Positions 49,626 through 58,829 of a stretch of 64,000 nt of DNA are shown piece after piece. The stretch is from Procambarus clarkii (lineage: Eukaryota > Arthropoda > Malacostraca > Decapoda > Cambaridae): assembly GCF_040958095.1 (NCBI RefSeq), contig NC_091175.1:22979679-23043678 (forward strand), given 5' to 3'. Made by a program: the position numbers and the translations under genes. Numbering within the stretch: the stretch's first letter is position 1; each line of letters starts with the position of its first letter. The notes beneath the pieces are model-generated. The model was not told the origin of the DNA and did not search any database. It worked only from the letters and a program-made list of their open reading frames with translations.

Positions 49626-51596
49626 ATGGTGGGTATGGGGGCACATTCGTGGATGAATTTGTCACTTTTCGTCTCTATGTCGTTGAATGTTTCCGTTGTA
49701 CCCTCTCAGGCTCGTGGGGTGGGCGACCAAGCCCCCGAGTCGGCCTGTATTGGAAGACCAGGCTCTGTAGCTCCCGCTGCGTTGGGCCCCGACCTTGCTC
49801 CTCCTTTGACCGTCCTGACTTCTTCCCCCAGCTCCCCTCCCTCCTCTGAGGTTGGGTCGAGCCTCCAGCCCCCGGTGGTGACCACTTCGTCCCCTGGTGT
49901 GGCTAAGTCTTTCGTTGTGACTACTGCGCCTTTTGACCCCTCTCTCTCTAGGGGTTCTCAACGCCGTTCGCGCCCCAACCGCACTCGCTCGATTCCTTCC
50001 CGTGCTGATGCGTATCAGGCCTTGTTTGGTCCTGCTTCATGGGCCAAATACTTTGATCTCCTCCCTCTTGATTCTGCGCCTCCTGACGATTTCTCCCTCC
50101 ATCGGCATCTTGTAGATTCCGTGGATGCGTGTGTTACTTTCAACCCCACTCGTCTCGGTACACGTGTCGTTGCTGCTCCTTCTCAGGATGCGGCTTCCCG
50201 CTTGGCTGCCTTATCTTGCCTTGGCGAGATCCCTGTTCGGGTCTCCAAGAACGTTCAGATGAATTCCAGTGTTGGCACTATTCTCCTCCCACCCCATGTT
50301 GCAACCGGTGTTCGGAATCTGCAGGATTGCCACGATGATATTCGGCATATCCTTGATGCCCAAGGCCATTCTGTCCTCCAGGTTGACTCGTTTACTCGTC
50401 CCCCTCGTGGTCGTCGACGTCAACCCCTTCGCGTTGTGAAGATCACCTTTGATGGTAGGACCCTTCCATCCTCTGTCATTCTTGCTGGTGCTAGGTGCTC
50501 TGTCCAGGAGTATATTCCTTCTCCTCGACTTTGTAATAAGTGCTGGAGGTTTGGGCATGGTGCCCTCCGCTGCTCTGGGACTGTCTCTCTCTGTCCTTTG
50601 TGTGGGAGTGAAGGTCACTCTAAGTCGGAGTGCACTTCTCCCCAAGCTCGCTGCCTCAACTGCGGTGAGGCCCATCCTACGTTCTCCCGTGCCTGTGTCC
50701 ATTACAAGCTTGAGGCGGCCGTCCTTAACCTGAAGCACCGGGAGCGTTTGTCTTTTCCTGAGGCGAGGCGCCAGGTTCGCCGGCTCCCGCCTTATACTAA
50801 CATCTCTTATGCTCGCGTGTTGCGCTCTTCCTCTCCTCGTCCTTCCCCCCTTCCTCAGACTCTCGACCGTTTCCGGGCCTTGGACCCTGATACGCCCACT
50901 GCCCCCTCCTCTGTTCCTTTGAGTTCTTTCCCGAGGGGTCCCCCTCCTGGTCCTCTGTCTGGGGTTCCCCTTCTTTCCACCCGGTCTGTCATGTCTCCTG
51001 TGTCTTCTTCCTCGTCCCCCTCCGATCCTCCTTCCCATCCTCTTCCTCCATCTCTCGGCTCTCCCCGCCGCCTGTCGGTGCAGGCGGATGTCCATCGCTC
51101 TCCTAACGGCCGTCGTGTGTGCTCTCGTTCGGCTTCTCCTGTTGAGACGCTGGAATCCGTTGCCCGGTACGTAGTTGCTGGGACACCTGTCTCTTTAAGT
51201 CAGAAGCGTAAGCCTGGCTCCTCTCCTTCCTCTTCCCCGGCGGGTAAGAAGGCTTCGCTTTCTTCCTTAGCTCCTACTTCTGGCTCTGTTGCTCCTTCCC
51301 CTCCCGTTTCAGTGGTTGCACCCCCTGTTCCTGCTATGGAGGTTTCTTTGGCCCCTGCTTCCCTTTCGGTTGCTGCTCTTGCTGGGGTGCGCTCCCCTCT
51401 TTCTACTCCCCCTCTTCCTACTGCTGTCCTTGACCGCTCCTCTCCGTTGTCTCCTCCTCTTCCTCCTCCTCCTCCGGACCCCGCCCGCCCACCTCTGATC
51501 TGTTCTCCCGTTTCCTTCCCTCCGTCTTTGCTCAGTTTACCCATGCCCCCTAACCCTGACTTTGCTGACCCTGATCCCGACCCTGATATTCTTTAA
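49626..51596 (+). CDS. ORF1, gag-like zinc-knuckle protein
   Basis: 656 residues from an ATG at 49626. Three CCHC knuckles lie at about residues 303-356: CNKCWRFGHGALRC, CPLCGSEGHSKSEC and CLNCGEAHPTFSRAC. The first two fit C-x2-C-x4-H-x4-C exactly and the third has altered spacing. Such ORF1 proteins bind the element RNA and form the particle that carries ORF2 to the nucleus. The N-terminal third is Ser/Pro-rich and the region after about residue 400 is low-complexity Pro/Ser. The stop TAA lies about 24 bp before the ORF2 frame. The frame is intact. A start at the second Met (residue 4) is equally possible. Confidence 0.88.
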   Translation: MVGMGAHSWMNLSLFVSMSLNVSVVPSQARGVGDQAPESACIGRPGSVAPAALGPDLAPPLTVLTSSPSSPPSSEVGSSLQPPVVTTSSPGVAKSFVVTTAPFDPSLSRGSQRRSRPNRTRSIPSRADAYQALFGPASWAKYFDLLPLDSAPPDDFSLHRHLVDSVDACVTFNPTRLGTRVVAAPSQDAASRLAALSCLGEIPVRVSKNVQMNSSVGTILLPPHVATGVRNLQDCHDDIRHILDAQGHSVLQVDSFTRPPRGRRRQPLRVVKITFDGRTLPSSVILAGARCSVQEYIPSPRLCNKCWRFGHGALRCSGTVSLCPLCGSEGHSKSECTSPQARCLNCGEAHPTFSRACVHYKLEAAVLNLKHRERLSFPEARRQVRRLPPYTNISYARVLRSSSPRPSPLPQTLDRFRALDPDTPTAPSSVPLSSFPRGPPPGPLSGVPLLSTRSVMSPVSSSSSPSDPPSHPLPPSLGSPRRLSVQADVHRSPNGRRVCSRSASPVETLESVARYVVAGTPVSLSQKRKPGSSPSSSPAGKKASLSSLAPTSGSVAPSPPVSVVAPPVPAMEVSLAPASLSVAALAGVRSPLSTPPLPTAVLDRSSPLSPPLPPPPPDPARPPLICSPVSFPPSLLSLPMPPNPDFADPDPDPDIL

Positions 51597-51619
51597 CGTG
51601 CTCTGTCGCTCTTTCGCCT

Positions 51620-54600
51620 TTGTTTCTTCCTTGTTCTCTGTTTTTGTCCTTTCTCTTCCCGTCGTTGTCCATTCTTCAATGGAACATTCGAGGTTATTAC
51701 GCCAATTTCCTCGAACTCCAACTTCTGATTTCGCGGTTTTCGCCCCTTTGTGTCTGTCTCCAGGAGCCAATGCTTGGTGCTCGTCCTGGTCGTTTTCGTG
51801 GCTATTCCTTTCTCTCCCCCCCCCCCAGCCATTGCTGGGGCTTCTAATTCTTCTGCTCTCTTGATTCGTGCGGATGTTCCCTTTGTTCCTTTACTTTTTC
51901 CTTCGCCTCTCCATTGTTCTGCTGCTCGTATCTTTGTGGGGAAATGGTACACAGTTTGTTCCATTTATCTCCCCCCGAGTGTCCCGCTCTCTCTTCCTGA
52001 TTTGAAACACCTCCTAGACTCCTTGCCGGAGCCTGTGCTCCTGCTGGGTGACTTCAATTGTCGTCATTCTCTTTGGGGTGACGTTCTGACGAATACCCGG
52101 GGTCGCCTCCTTGAGCCGTTTCTCCTATCTTCTTCCCTGTCTCTTCTGAATTCTGGTGAGCCCACTCATTTGGACTCTCGGACTCGCACCCTTTCTTGTC
52201 TTGATCTTTCTCTCTGCTCTTCTTCTCTTTACTTAGATTTCACGTGGCAGGTTCTTGATGACCTCCATGGAAGTGATCATTTCCCCATCCTTGTTTCCTT
52301 TTTCTCTTTTCGCCCTTCCCTCTCTTTCCCTAGGTGGCAGTTTGCTAAGGCAGACTGGACCCTATTTACCCTCAGTGCTGCTCTCTCTGACCTCTCCCTT
52401 CTGCCTCTCTCTCGCGCTCTCCTCCTTTTTCATGACACTGTCTTCAACGCTGCCCTCCGCTCTATTCCTCGCTCTTCCTCTCGGGGTCCGCGGAAGTGCG
52501 TTCCCTGGTGGAATGCGGACTGTGCTCGGGCTGTCCGCTGTAAGCGTGCAGCCTGGAAGAGGCACCGCCGTAGGCAGACGACCGATTCTTTTCTTTTCTT
52601 TCGGAAAGCGAGTGCGGTGGCCCGTAGGGCCATCCGTACGGCTAAACGTGAATGTTGGGCATCTTATGTCTCAACACTTACGTCCGAAACCCCTCTGGCC
52701 CAGATCTGGAAGCGTATCCGCAAGATAGCGGGTAAGTTCGTTCCCGATGTTTCACCGGTCCTTCACCTCCATGATACTCTTGTGGCGGACCTGTTGCAGG
52801 TCGCTTCCGAACTGGGTTCCCACTTTTCTTCTGTTAGCTCTGGTCTTCATCTTCCCCAATCTTTCCTTCTTCGTAAACCTGTCCTTGAGTCTCGTCCTTT
52901 AGATTTCTGCACTCATCTTCAGCTTCCCTATAATGATCCCTTCTCTCTCTCTGAACTTCGTTCTGCTCTGGCCCTCTGCGGTTCTACGGCGGCGGGCTCC
53001 GATGGTATTCATTATGAGATGCTTCGCCATCTCCCTCCGAGCACGTCTCAGTATTTACTGAGTCTGTATAATCGGATCTGGGAGTCGTCGTCAGTCCCTG
53101 AGGACTGGCTCGATGCCGTTGTCCTCCCTGTTCGCAAACCGGGGTCTCTGGGTACTTCCCCTAAGGACTTTCGCCCTATTGCTCTCACAAGTTGTGTCTG
53201 CAAACTTTTTGAACGTATGGTTAACGTTCGTCTGATGTGGTTCCTGGAACACCATCACCTCCTCTCCCCTTCTCAATTTGGTTTCCGCAAGTGCCGCAGC
53301 ACGACAGATGTCCTGGTGAACTTGGAGGTCTATATTCGTACTGCTTTTGCTGCGAAGACCTCCGTTGTTGCCGTCCTTTTTGACCTGGAAAAGGCTTACG
53401 ACACCACTTGGCGTTATCATATCCTATCTCAACTTCATTCTTTTGGCCCTCGTGGTCATCTCCCTCTCTTTCTCCGCAGCTTCCTCTCTCGTCGTTCCTT
53501 TCGGGTGCGCCTTGGTACCGCTCTCTCTCCCTCTTTTCAGCAATACGAAGGTGTGCCCCAGGGTAGTGTTCTGAGCACTACTCTTTTTCTGGTTGCCCTC
53601 AATGGTCTTCTTTCCTCTCTTCCTTCTGGTGTCTTCTCCGCTCTCTATGTCGATGATCTTACCCTTTGTTGTCAGGGTGATGATTCGCCTCTCCTTCAAC
53701 GCCGGCTTCAACTTGCAATTGATGCCGTGTCGTCTTGGGCCACTGATCATGGCTTCAAGTTCTCTACTTCTAAGACTTGTGCCATGACATTTACGCGGAA
53801 ACGGGTTGTTCTTCGTCCCTCTTTGTCACTTTATGGTCATCCCCTTGAATACAAAGATTCCGCGAAGCTTTTGGGGTTATTCCTTGACACTCGTTTGTCT
53901 TGGTCTCCCCATATCTCTTACCTCCGTGTTGAGTGCTCTAAGGCCCTTACCCTCCTTCGGGTCTTGTCCCATACTTCTTGGGGGGCAGATAGGCGCACTC
54001 TCCTTGCTTTACATTCTTCTCTCGTCCTGTCTAAGCTCGATTATGGTTGCCCTGCTTACTCGTCTGCTTCTCCTTCTACTCTTCGCCGTCTTGATGCTTT
54101 GCACCATACTGGGTTGCGCCTCAGTTCTGGTGCCTTTCGTTCGACTCCCGTCCTTAGCTTGTATGTTGACACTGGCTTCCTGTCTCTCCAGGACCGCCGT
54201 GATCGCTACTATCTTCGCTATCTTGCGCGGTCCTTGCAACATCCTTCCTCTCGCCTCTGTCGTGCTTTAACTTTTACCCCTCCTGCGGTTCCTGTTCCTC
54301 TTCACCACCTCCCTCTTTCTGTCCGGTTATCTCGCCTGCAGGATTCTCTTTCCGTTCGTATTTCTGATGTTTCTCCTCGTGTTGTTCCTTCTTTGCCCCC
54401 GTGGAGGGTCCCTCTTCCGCGGTTTTGTACTTCCTTGACCCGTATCACTAAAGCTTTTACCCCTCCTACGGTTCTAAAACGCCTTTTCCTCGAGCACTTT
54501 TCTTCTCACTCCCGCTCCGTTTCTGTCTTCACCGATGGGTCTAAGTCAGCGGACGGTGTTGGCTACTCTGTTGTTTTTCCTGATCGCACTTATATGTGTC

Positions 54601-55346
54601 GCTTGCCTCCGGAGACTAGCATCTTTACAGCGGAACTTTATGCTATTCTCTATGCTCTTCGTCTCCTACTTTCTCGTTGTCAGTCTTCCTTTGTAGTTGT
54701 TGTTGACTCTCGTAGTGCCCTCATGGCTCTCGGGTCCTTTAATCCAGTTCATCCAGTGGTTGTCGAGATCCAGCATTGGCTGTTTCTCGTTCATAGTAAA
54801 TTTAAGTCGGTTGAGTTTTGTTGGGTTCCCAGCCATATTGGTGTGTCTTTAAATGAGCGTGCGGATGCTGCCGCCAAGGAAGCTGTCCGCTCTTGTCCCA
54901 TCTCTCGTAAGGGCATTCCGTATTCCGACTTTTACCCGGTTATCCATTCCTCAGTCCTTACCCGTTGGCAGGCTTCTTGGTTGTCTGTTACTGGTAACAA
55001 GCTACGTACTCTTAAATGTTGTGTTTCCTCGTGGCAGTCCTCCTTCCACCGTAACCGGCGGTGGGAAACAGCTCTGGCGAGGTTGCGTATTGGCCATACT
55101 CGCTTAACCCATGGTCACTTGATGGAGCGCCGCCCTGCTCCTTATTGTCCTAGTTGCATTGTCCCTCTTACGGTCGTGCATGTCCTTCTTGAATGTCCTG
55201 ACTTCCAGGACGAGCGTATGTTTTGCTTTCCGACCGCCCCTCGCGGTCACCTGTCCCTCGATAGAATTCTTGGTGACTCGGATACTTTTGATATCGTTCG
55301 CCTTATGCGTTTTTGTTCTCGTATTGGCATCCTTGGTGATATTTAG
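51620..55346 (+). CDS. ORF2, endonuclease - reverse transcriptase - RNase H (one frame break)
   Basis: The polyprotein that nicks target DNA and copies the element RNA. The APE-type endonuclease shows QWNIRG, LQEP, GDFNCRHSLWG and SDHFPI. Reverse transcriptase shows FRPIALTSC, FDLEKAYDTT (motif A), EGVPQGSVLS (motif B) and YVDD (motif C). RNase H shows FTDGSK, TAELYA, VDSRSA and NERADAAAKEA, that is the D-E-D-D set. The C-terminus has a CPSC ... H ... C cluster. The first 65-70 residues are in the frame starting at about 51620, with no in-frame ATG (a TTG begins it). The rest, to the TAG at 55344-55346, is in the next frame. The switch falls at the C-run 51816-51826, so this is either a mutation or a homopolymer error. 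Confidence 0.9.
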
Positions 55347-55427
55347 CGCCCTCTGATTATTTTGCGTATTTGATGGTGCTACATAGCCTTCCCGGTTTGG
55401 TGCCTTCTTTTGATAATTACTTACTTA

Positions 55428-55440
55428 CTTGGGCATAGCA
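55428..55440 (+). repeat. Target-site duplication, right (full-length I-type element)
   Basis: Exact copy of 49126-49138. The SINE sequence continues directly after it. Confidence 0.93.
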
Positions 55441-55521
55441 TTTTACCAAATCACCTCATTCTTTGGGGCACACGTGAGGAGCACAAATGCGAACAAGCCT
55501 GAATGGTCCCCAGGACAATAT
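55441..55521 (-). mobile_element. SINE family 1: remainder of unit 2 and start of a third unit
   Basis: 55441-55486 completes dimer unit 2. 55489-55521 is the start of another minus-strand unit (GCGAACAAGCCTGAATGGTC), which breaks off at GGACAATAT, where a plus-strand copy begins. Confidence 0.8.
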
Positions 55522-55707
55522 TACTATCCGAGTGCCGGCGGTGGGGTGGTTCAAATAGCCTCGGCTATCACCTCATTATGTCCGGTCGTGATGGTCAAGT
55601 GGATTAAGGCGTCTTGTACATACCAGTTGCGTGGCTCCTGGGAGTATGGGTTCGAGTCACTTCTGGGGTGTGAGTTTTCAGTTACATATTGTCCTGGGGA
55701 CCTTTCT
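55522..55707 (+). mobile_element. tRNA-derived SINE family 1, plus-strand copy
   Basis: It starts TACTATCCGAGTGCCGGCGG and carries the intact A-box and B-box. It ends at CCTGGGGACC without the usual CAGGCTTGTTCGC tail. It is fused back-to-back to the minus-strand unit, so the cluster is an inverted repeat. Confidence 0.85.
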
Positions 55708-55911
55708 TATTAACTCTGCAGCTTCTTTTGCCTATCAACAGGAGGAAAAACTGCCCTGTTAGTATAATAAATGTTGCAATTTTTATTTAATATTTGATAT
55801 TACAAAAAAAACAATCCTTACGAGCCTAACTGCTGATGAAGGCTGTTTAATGGCAGTAAATGTTATTTTTATTTTTATTTTTGAATGTTTTTTTTTTCCT
55901 GTGCACTTATA
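55708..55911. other. Non-coding spacer in the KDZ gene
   Basis: AT-rich, with T-runs. No exon was recognised. The missing KDZ core would have to lie between 47997 and here, and it is not seen. Confidence 0.5.
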
Positions 55912-56070
55912 TTAGTGATTCATGATCATTGTTGCATATATTCAATGAATAAAGCAAATTACTTGCCTTACAAAATCTTGAAGCTAGAACTCGAGCTAAA
56001 GAGTCATGTTTACGTTGGTTCCAAAAAAATGAAGATTCACTAAGTTCTTCTTCACGCTCTGAAAAAAGGG
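55912..56070 (+). pseudogene. Degenerate KDZ helical exon
   Basis: In one plus frame the stretch reads HIFNE, a stop, then SKLLALQNLEARTRAKESCL and a polar tail. A (N)-x-x-K ... L ... R ... A helix follows the catalytic Glu in KDZ proteins, so this fits the gap between the lost core and the exon at 57463. It has two in-frame stops (TGA and TAA, about 55921-55953). The exon ends are uncertain. Confidence 0.4.
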
Positions 56071-56112
56071 ACAAAAAATAACTCCCTTCAATGAATATGT
56101 AAAATGAAAATA

Positions 56113-56124
56113 ATTCACTTTTAT
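56113..56124 (+). repeat. Target-site duplication, left (Penelope-like element)
   Basis: ATTCACTTTTAT, repeated exactly at 57176-57187. Confidence 0.88.
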
Positions 56125-56165
56125 GCAGGCGATGAGTCACAATAACGTGGCTAAAGTATGTAGAC
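56125..56165 (+). ncRNA. Hammerhead-like motif in the terminal arm (degenerate)
   Basis: GGCGATGAGTCACAATAACG followed by TGGCTAAAGTATG. GATGAG is followed by a stem (GTCAC with GTGGC), a small loop, then an AAA box. That is the layout of hammerhead box 1, stem II and box 2. Box 1 differs from CUGAUGA in its first two bases and box 2 is UAAA instead of GAAA, so cleavage is unlikely in this copy. Hammerheads are known from Penelope-like terminal repeats. Confidence 0.3.
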
Positions 56166-56506
56166 CAGACCACTCACTAGAAGGTGAAGGGACGACGACG
56201 TTTCGGTCCATCCTGGACCATTCTCAAGTCAATTGTGATGAGGAAGTAGAGACAGGCAATAAATAGGCTAGAGAGAGCTGAGGAGCAAAGTAAGGTGTAT
56301 TTTAGGGGATAGTAATAATAATAAGAGCTGCAGAGGGCCTATTGGCCCATACGAGGCAGCTCCTATTATAACCACCAAGTGAGAAGGAGATAGGAATAAG
56401 AAGACGATAGCAAGGGAGCGTAGGAGAAGACAATGAACAGAAAAAAGGGAGAAGAGAGAAAGAAAAGGAAAGAGAAAGAAAAGATAGATAAATGGAAGGG
56501 GTAGGC

Positions 56507-56851
56507 TTATGTTAGGTCACGTTTGTTAGAAAGATTACAGCATTTGAGTATATACTGTGAAAGGGAAGAGTCCACAGCAACAAAGCCAGGACTCAAGTTC
56601 ATGTTAGGTACATTGTGTATTAGAGCCGATTCAACAAGACGGCGTCTGTGGAGAGTAGAGGCAGGAAAGATTATTTTGGAGGAAGACCAATCTATGGGAT
56701 GATTAGAATCCCTCACATGGCAGAAGGGAGCATTGTTAGTATCTGCAGACTTAACACTTCTCTTGTGTTCTTTAAGTCTGTCATTCAGTGTACAGCCAGT
56801 TTTGCCAAAGTATTGTACAAGATGAACAGGAAATAGAGTAGACACCAGCAG
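56507..56851 (-). CDS. GIY-YIG endonuclease domain of a Penelope-like element
   Basis: About 115 residues on the minus strand. YFGKTGCTLNDRLKEH is the Penelope-type version of the GIY-YIG core (usually Y-x-G-x-TGR-x-L). It is followed by NAPFCHVRDSNHPIDWSSSK, a RRRLVESALI helix carrying the conserved Glu, and NMNLSPGFVAVD. These residues nick the target for reverse transcription. The usual Arg after TG is Cys here, which may impair activity. The N-terminal part is a poly-T-derived Lys stretch and not real protein; the reverse transcriptase is missing. The stop is at the left end near 56507. Confidence 0.85.
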   Translation of the reverse strand: MLVSTLFPVHLVQYFGKTGCTLNDRLKEHKRSVKSADTNNAPFCHVRDSNHPIDWSSSKIIFPASTLHRRRLVESALIHNVPNMNLSPGFVAVDSSLSQYILKCCNLSNKRDLT

Positions 56852-57175
56852 CAGGAGCATTTTTTTTTTTTTTTTGAGGAGCACTGTGAACTAGATTGCT
56901 ACGAAGTGTGTTAGTTTGTTGGTGTGTTAGTTAGTTCTTATTCCTATCTCCTTCTCATTCAGTGGTTATAATAGCGGCTGCCTCGTATGGGCCAATAGGC
57001 CATCTGTAGCTCTTATTATTATTACTATCCCCTAAAATACACCTTACTTTGCTCCTCAGCTCTCTCTAGCCTATTTATTGCCTGTCTACTTCCTCATCAC
57101 AATCGACTTTAGAATGGTCCAGGACGGACTGAAACGTCGTCATCCCTTCACCTTCTAGTGTGTGGTCTGGTCAAC

Positions 57176-57187
57176 ATTCACTTTTAT
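57176..57187 (+). repeat. Target-site duplication, right (Penelope-like element)
   Basis: Exact copy of 56113-56124. Confidence 0.88.
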
Positions 57188-57462
57188 ACTATCTATAATT
57201 TACTTGCTATATTAATCAAATCCAATTCATATACACAAAGTTGTAGGGTGACACCAGGTGTTGCTAGTTACTGAAGTCATCTTCATTATACATAATAAAT
57301 ATCACTAACAAGTTTTAATAGATTATACCTTCCTCATTGTAACAATGCACTATAAACTAACCGGCTTTCAACATGTTTTTGGTGGTACTGTTGTACCGCG
57401 ACATATAGCTGAAAATTTGCTCGGTTTCTTCACCTGTGGTCAAACCACTTCCGTGCTGCCAG

Positions 57463-57567
57463 CGTCCTCCATACAAGACCTATAATTAAGGTCTTATCTC
57501 TTGATGAAAAACAACTTCTCATCTGGATTGCAGAGTTAACCAACTTAGCCCAGAGTTTAAATAAAAG
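57463..57567 (+). CDS. KDZ transposase, C-terminal helical exon 1
   Basis: It reads VLHTRPIIKVLSLDEKQLLI then WIAELTNLAQSLNK, ending at a G|GTTTGC donor in phase 2. The I-x-x-W-x-x-(E/D) ... A helix before the coiled part fits KDZ C-terminal halves. The start is uncertain. The CAG at 57460-57462 is a possible acceptor. The frame runs open upstream through LWSNHFRAAS to about 57390. Confidence 0.6.
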
Positions 57568-57857
57568 GTTTGCTTGTAAAATATATAGTAAGAAACACTG
57601 TTTTGAAATACTCTTATATATTTTAACAAGGTTATTGTACTGTAAAATCAATGCAGTACCATAAATCATAAAATTGCCAAAACATTTCTTTATTATTTTA
57701 ATTGTTTAGTTCTTGTACAGTAATTGTCAGCCATCATAAAATGCCATTGTGACCATTGCCTAAAAATTTAAGTTAAATTTTTTTTTGATTAATCAGGGAC
57801 TTTACATGTTTGAATTTAGTAAACATTATAGTAAACAGTATCCTCTATTCTCAACAG

Positions 57858-57946
57858 ATCAGTTTCTCAAAATGATGTTCAAAAGGGGATAGAGTTAGTA
57901 TGTGACTCAATTAGAACCAAGAAATCCCAAATATCCGGTGTAGCAG
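57858..57946 (+). CDS. KDZ transposase, C-terminal helical exon 2
   Basis: An 89-bp exon, TCTCAACAG to GTATGT, phase 2 in, phase 1 out. It encodes SVSQNDVQKGIELVCDSIRT and KKSQISGVAG. The I-x-x-(L/V)...SI+.KK helix is characteristic of the stretch before the R/K-rich coil in KDZ transposases. Open and intact. Confidence 0.72.
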
Positions 57947-58077
57947 GTATGTTAAAGCTTATGTGTAAGTTAGGGACTGATAAAACAAACAGAAATCTTT
58001 TAGTGTTTGTAAAATACTTCAAGAAAACAATGACTTTTTTTTTATCTAAACACATCTAATGTCATTTATTTCTCAGG

Positions 58078-58392
58078 TAGATTTGTATGGATACCATCTC
58101 ACTTAGGTGTTGTCCTATGTAATTATAGGTAATTGTCAAAATTAAGTTGAGATATCAATATCTATGGCAGGTGCCTGCAGGTAATGAATCTGCCAATGGA
58201 AATCATTCCAGTTGTAAACTATGTGAACAAAAGCTAGGACATACTGTCTATCACTATATATGTGATTGCCCTGTTATCAATGACTTCAGAACAAATGGTA
58301 TGATGTACTTTGAGTTTTGTTATTACTTCATACACTCAGGAATATTGGAAGATATTCTTGTGCTGTACCCCGATTTTGTTAGTGGAGGCTAA
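58078..58392 (+). pseudogene. Non-LTR ORF2 scrap: RNase H end plus Cys tail
   Basis: It begins RFVWIPSHLGV, the RNase H motif W-(I/V)-PSH-x-G. It breaks, then continues as RYQYLWQ ... SSCKLCEQKLGHTVYHYICD and CPVINDFRTNGM to a stop. The C-x2-C ... H-Y ... C-P array is the usual tail of Jockey/I-like ORF2 proteins. It is internally deleted and dead, and lies in a KDZ intron. Confidence 0.65.
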
Positions 58393-58658
58393 TAGATCAG
58401 CCTTACATTTCATATTCTCTCCAGATTCCATGTATGACTGGCTGTCCTGTGAGGTTTTTGATCTACACTGTGGTCTTTCATACATAATAGGATAGCAGCA
58501 CATTGCTGTGTATACCTAAGCTTGTTAAAAAAAAAGTGGTTGGCAAATATTTATGTAGTGTGTTCTGCTACTTTTGTGTAGGTATTCACTACTAAGTATA
58601 TACAAAACAAATTTATCAACTATAATCTTATTTACTAGTAACAAAGTGTTTCTTTCAG

Positions 58659-58829
58659 TTTCAAGCAAAATGAGATCACGATACCGTGCAAAGATTGAAG
58701 CAGACAAGAAAAAGTTGAGGGAACTGATAGCGGTCTACAATGAAGACAATACAGAAAAACTTAGTGTGGACATTGCTGAAGAGGGCAACTTTCCATGGTA
58801 TAATGACACTCCTCAACCAACTGATAATG
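58659..58829 (+). CDS. KDZ transposase, C-terminal coil exon
   Basis: A 171-bp exon, TTCTTTCAG to GTAAGT, phase 1 to phase 1. It encodes RSRYRAKIEADKKKLRELIA, then VYNEDN, and ends GNFPWYNDTPQPTDN. The basic helix followed by (L/I)...YN, then an acidic linker and (G/N)-x-FPW, is a very recognisable KDZ C-terminal signature. Fully open. Confidence 0.85.

Larger units (their letters stand above)
49139..55427 (+). mobile_element. Full-length I-type non-LTR retrotransposon, 6.3 kb
   Basis: A complete-looking element bounded by an exact 13-bp target duplication. It has a 5' UTR of about 490 bp, a gag-like ORF1, ORF2 with endonuclease, reverse transcriptase and RNase H, and a 3' end of TTAC repeats instead of poly(A). 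RNase H plus a simple-repeat tail fits the I superclade; the exact clade is not resolved. The plus strand is C/T-rich. It inserted into a SINE that itself lay in the KDZ element. The one clear defect is a frame break in ORF2 at an 11-C run. Confidence 0.92.
56125..57175 (-). mobile_element. Short Penelope-like element (reverse transcriptase deleted)
   Basis: A 1051-bp element with an exact 12-bp target duplication. Inverted terminal arms of about 245 bp (56160-56405 and 56935-57175) carry CCAGACCACTCACTAGAAGG, GACGACGTTTCGGTCC and TGTATTTTAGGGGATAGTAA in mirror order. Between them a minus-strand frame encodes a GIY-YIG nuclease. Penelope-like elements normally carry a reverse transcriptase of about 500 residues ahead of that domain, and here it is absent. 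The left arm has 35 extra bases (56125-56159) that fold in a hammerhead-like layout. It interrupts the KDZ gene between two C-terminal exons. Confidence 0.85.

Noticed and set aside
50211..51095. 294-codon minus-strand frame inside the I-type element
   Set aside because: It is the shadow of ORF1 on the other strand, with Arg-rich low-complexity sequence and no family.
56125..56165. Active canonical hammerhead ribozyme
   Set aside because: The invariant CUGANGA and GAAA boxes are not matched, so only a degenerate resemblance is claimed.
57430..57445. LWSN read as the KDZ catalytic E-x-x-WS block
   Set aside because: It sits next to the C-terminal helix and not after a GE motif, and no acidic residue is placed correctly. 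It is more likely upstream intron or linker.
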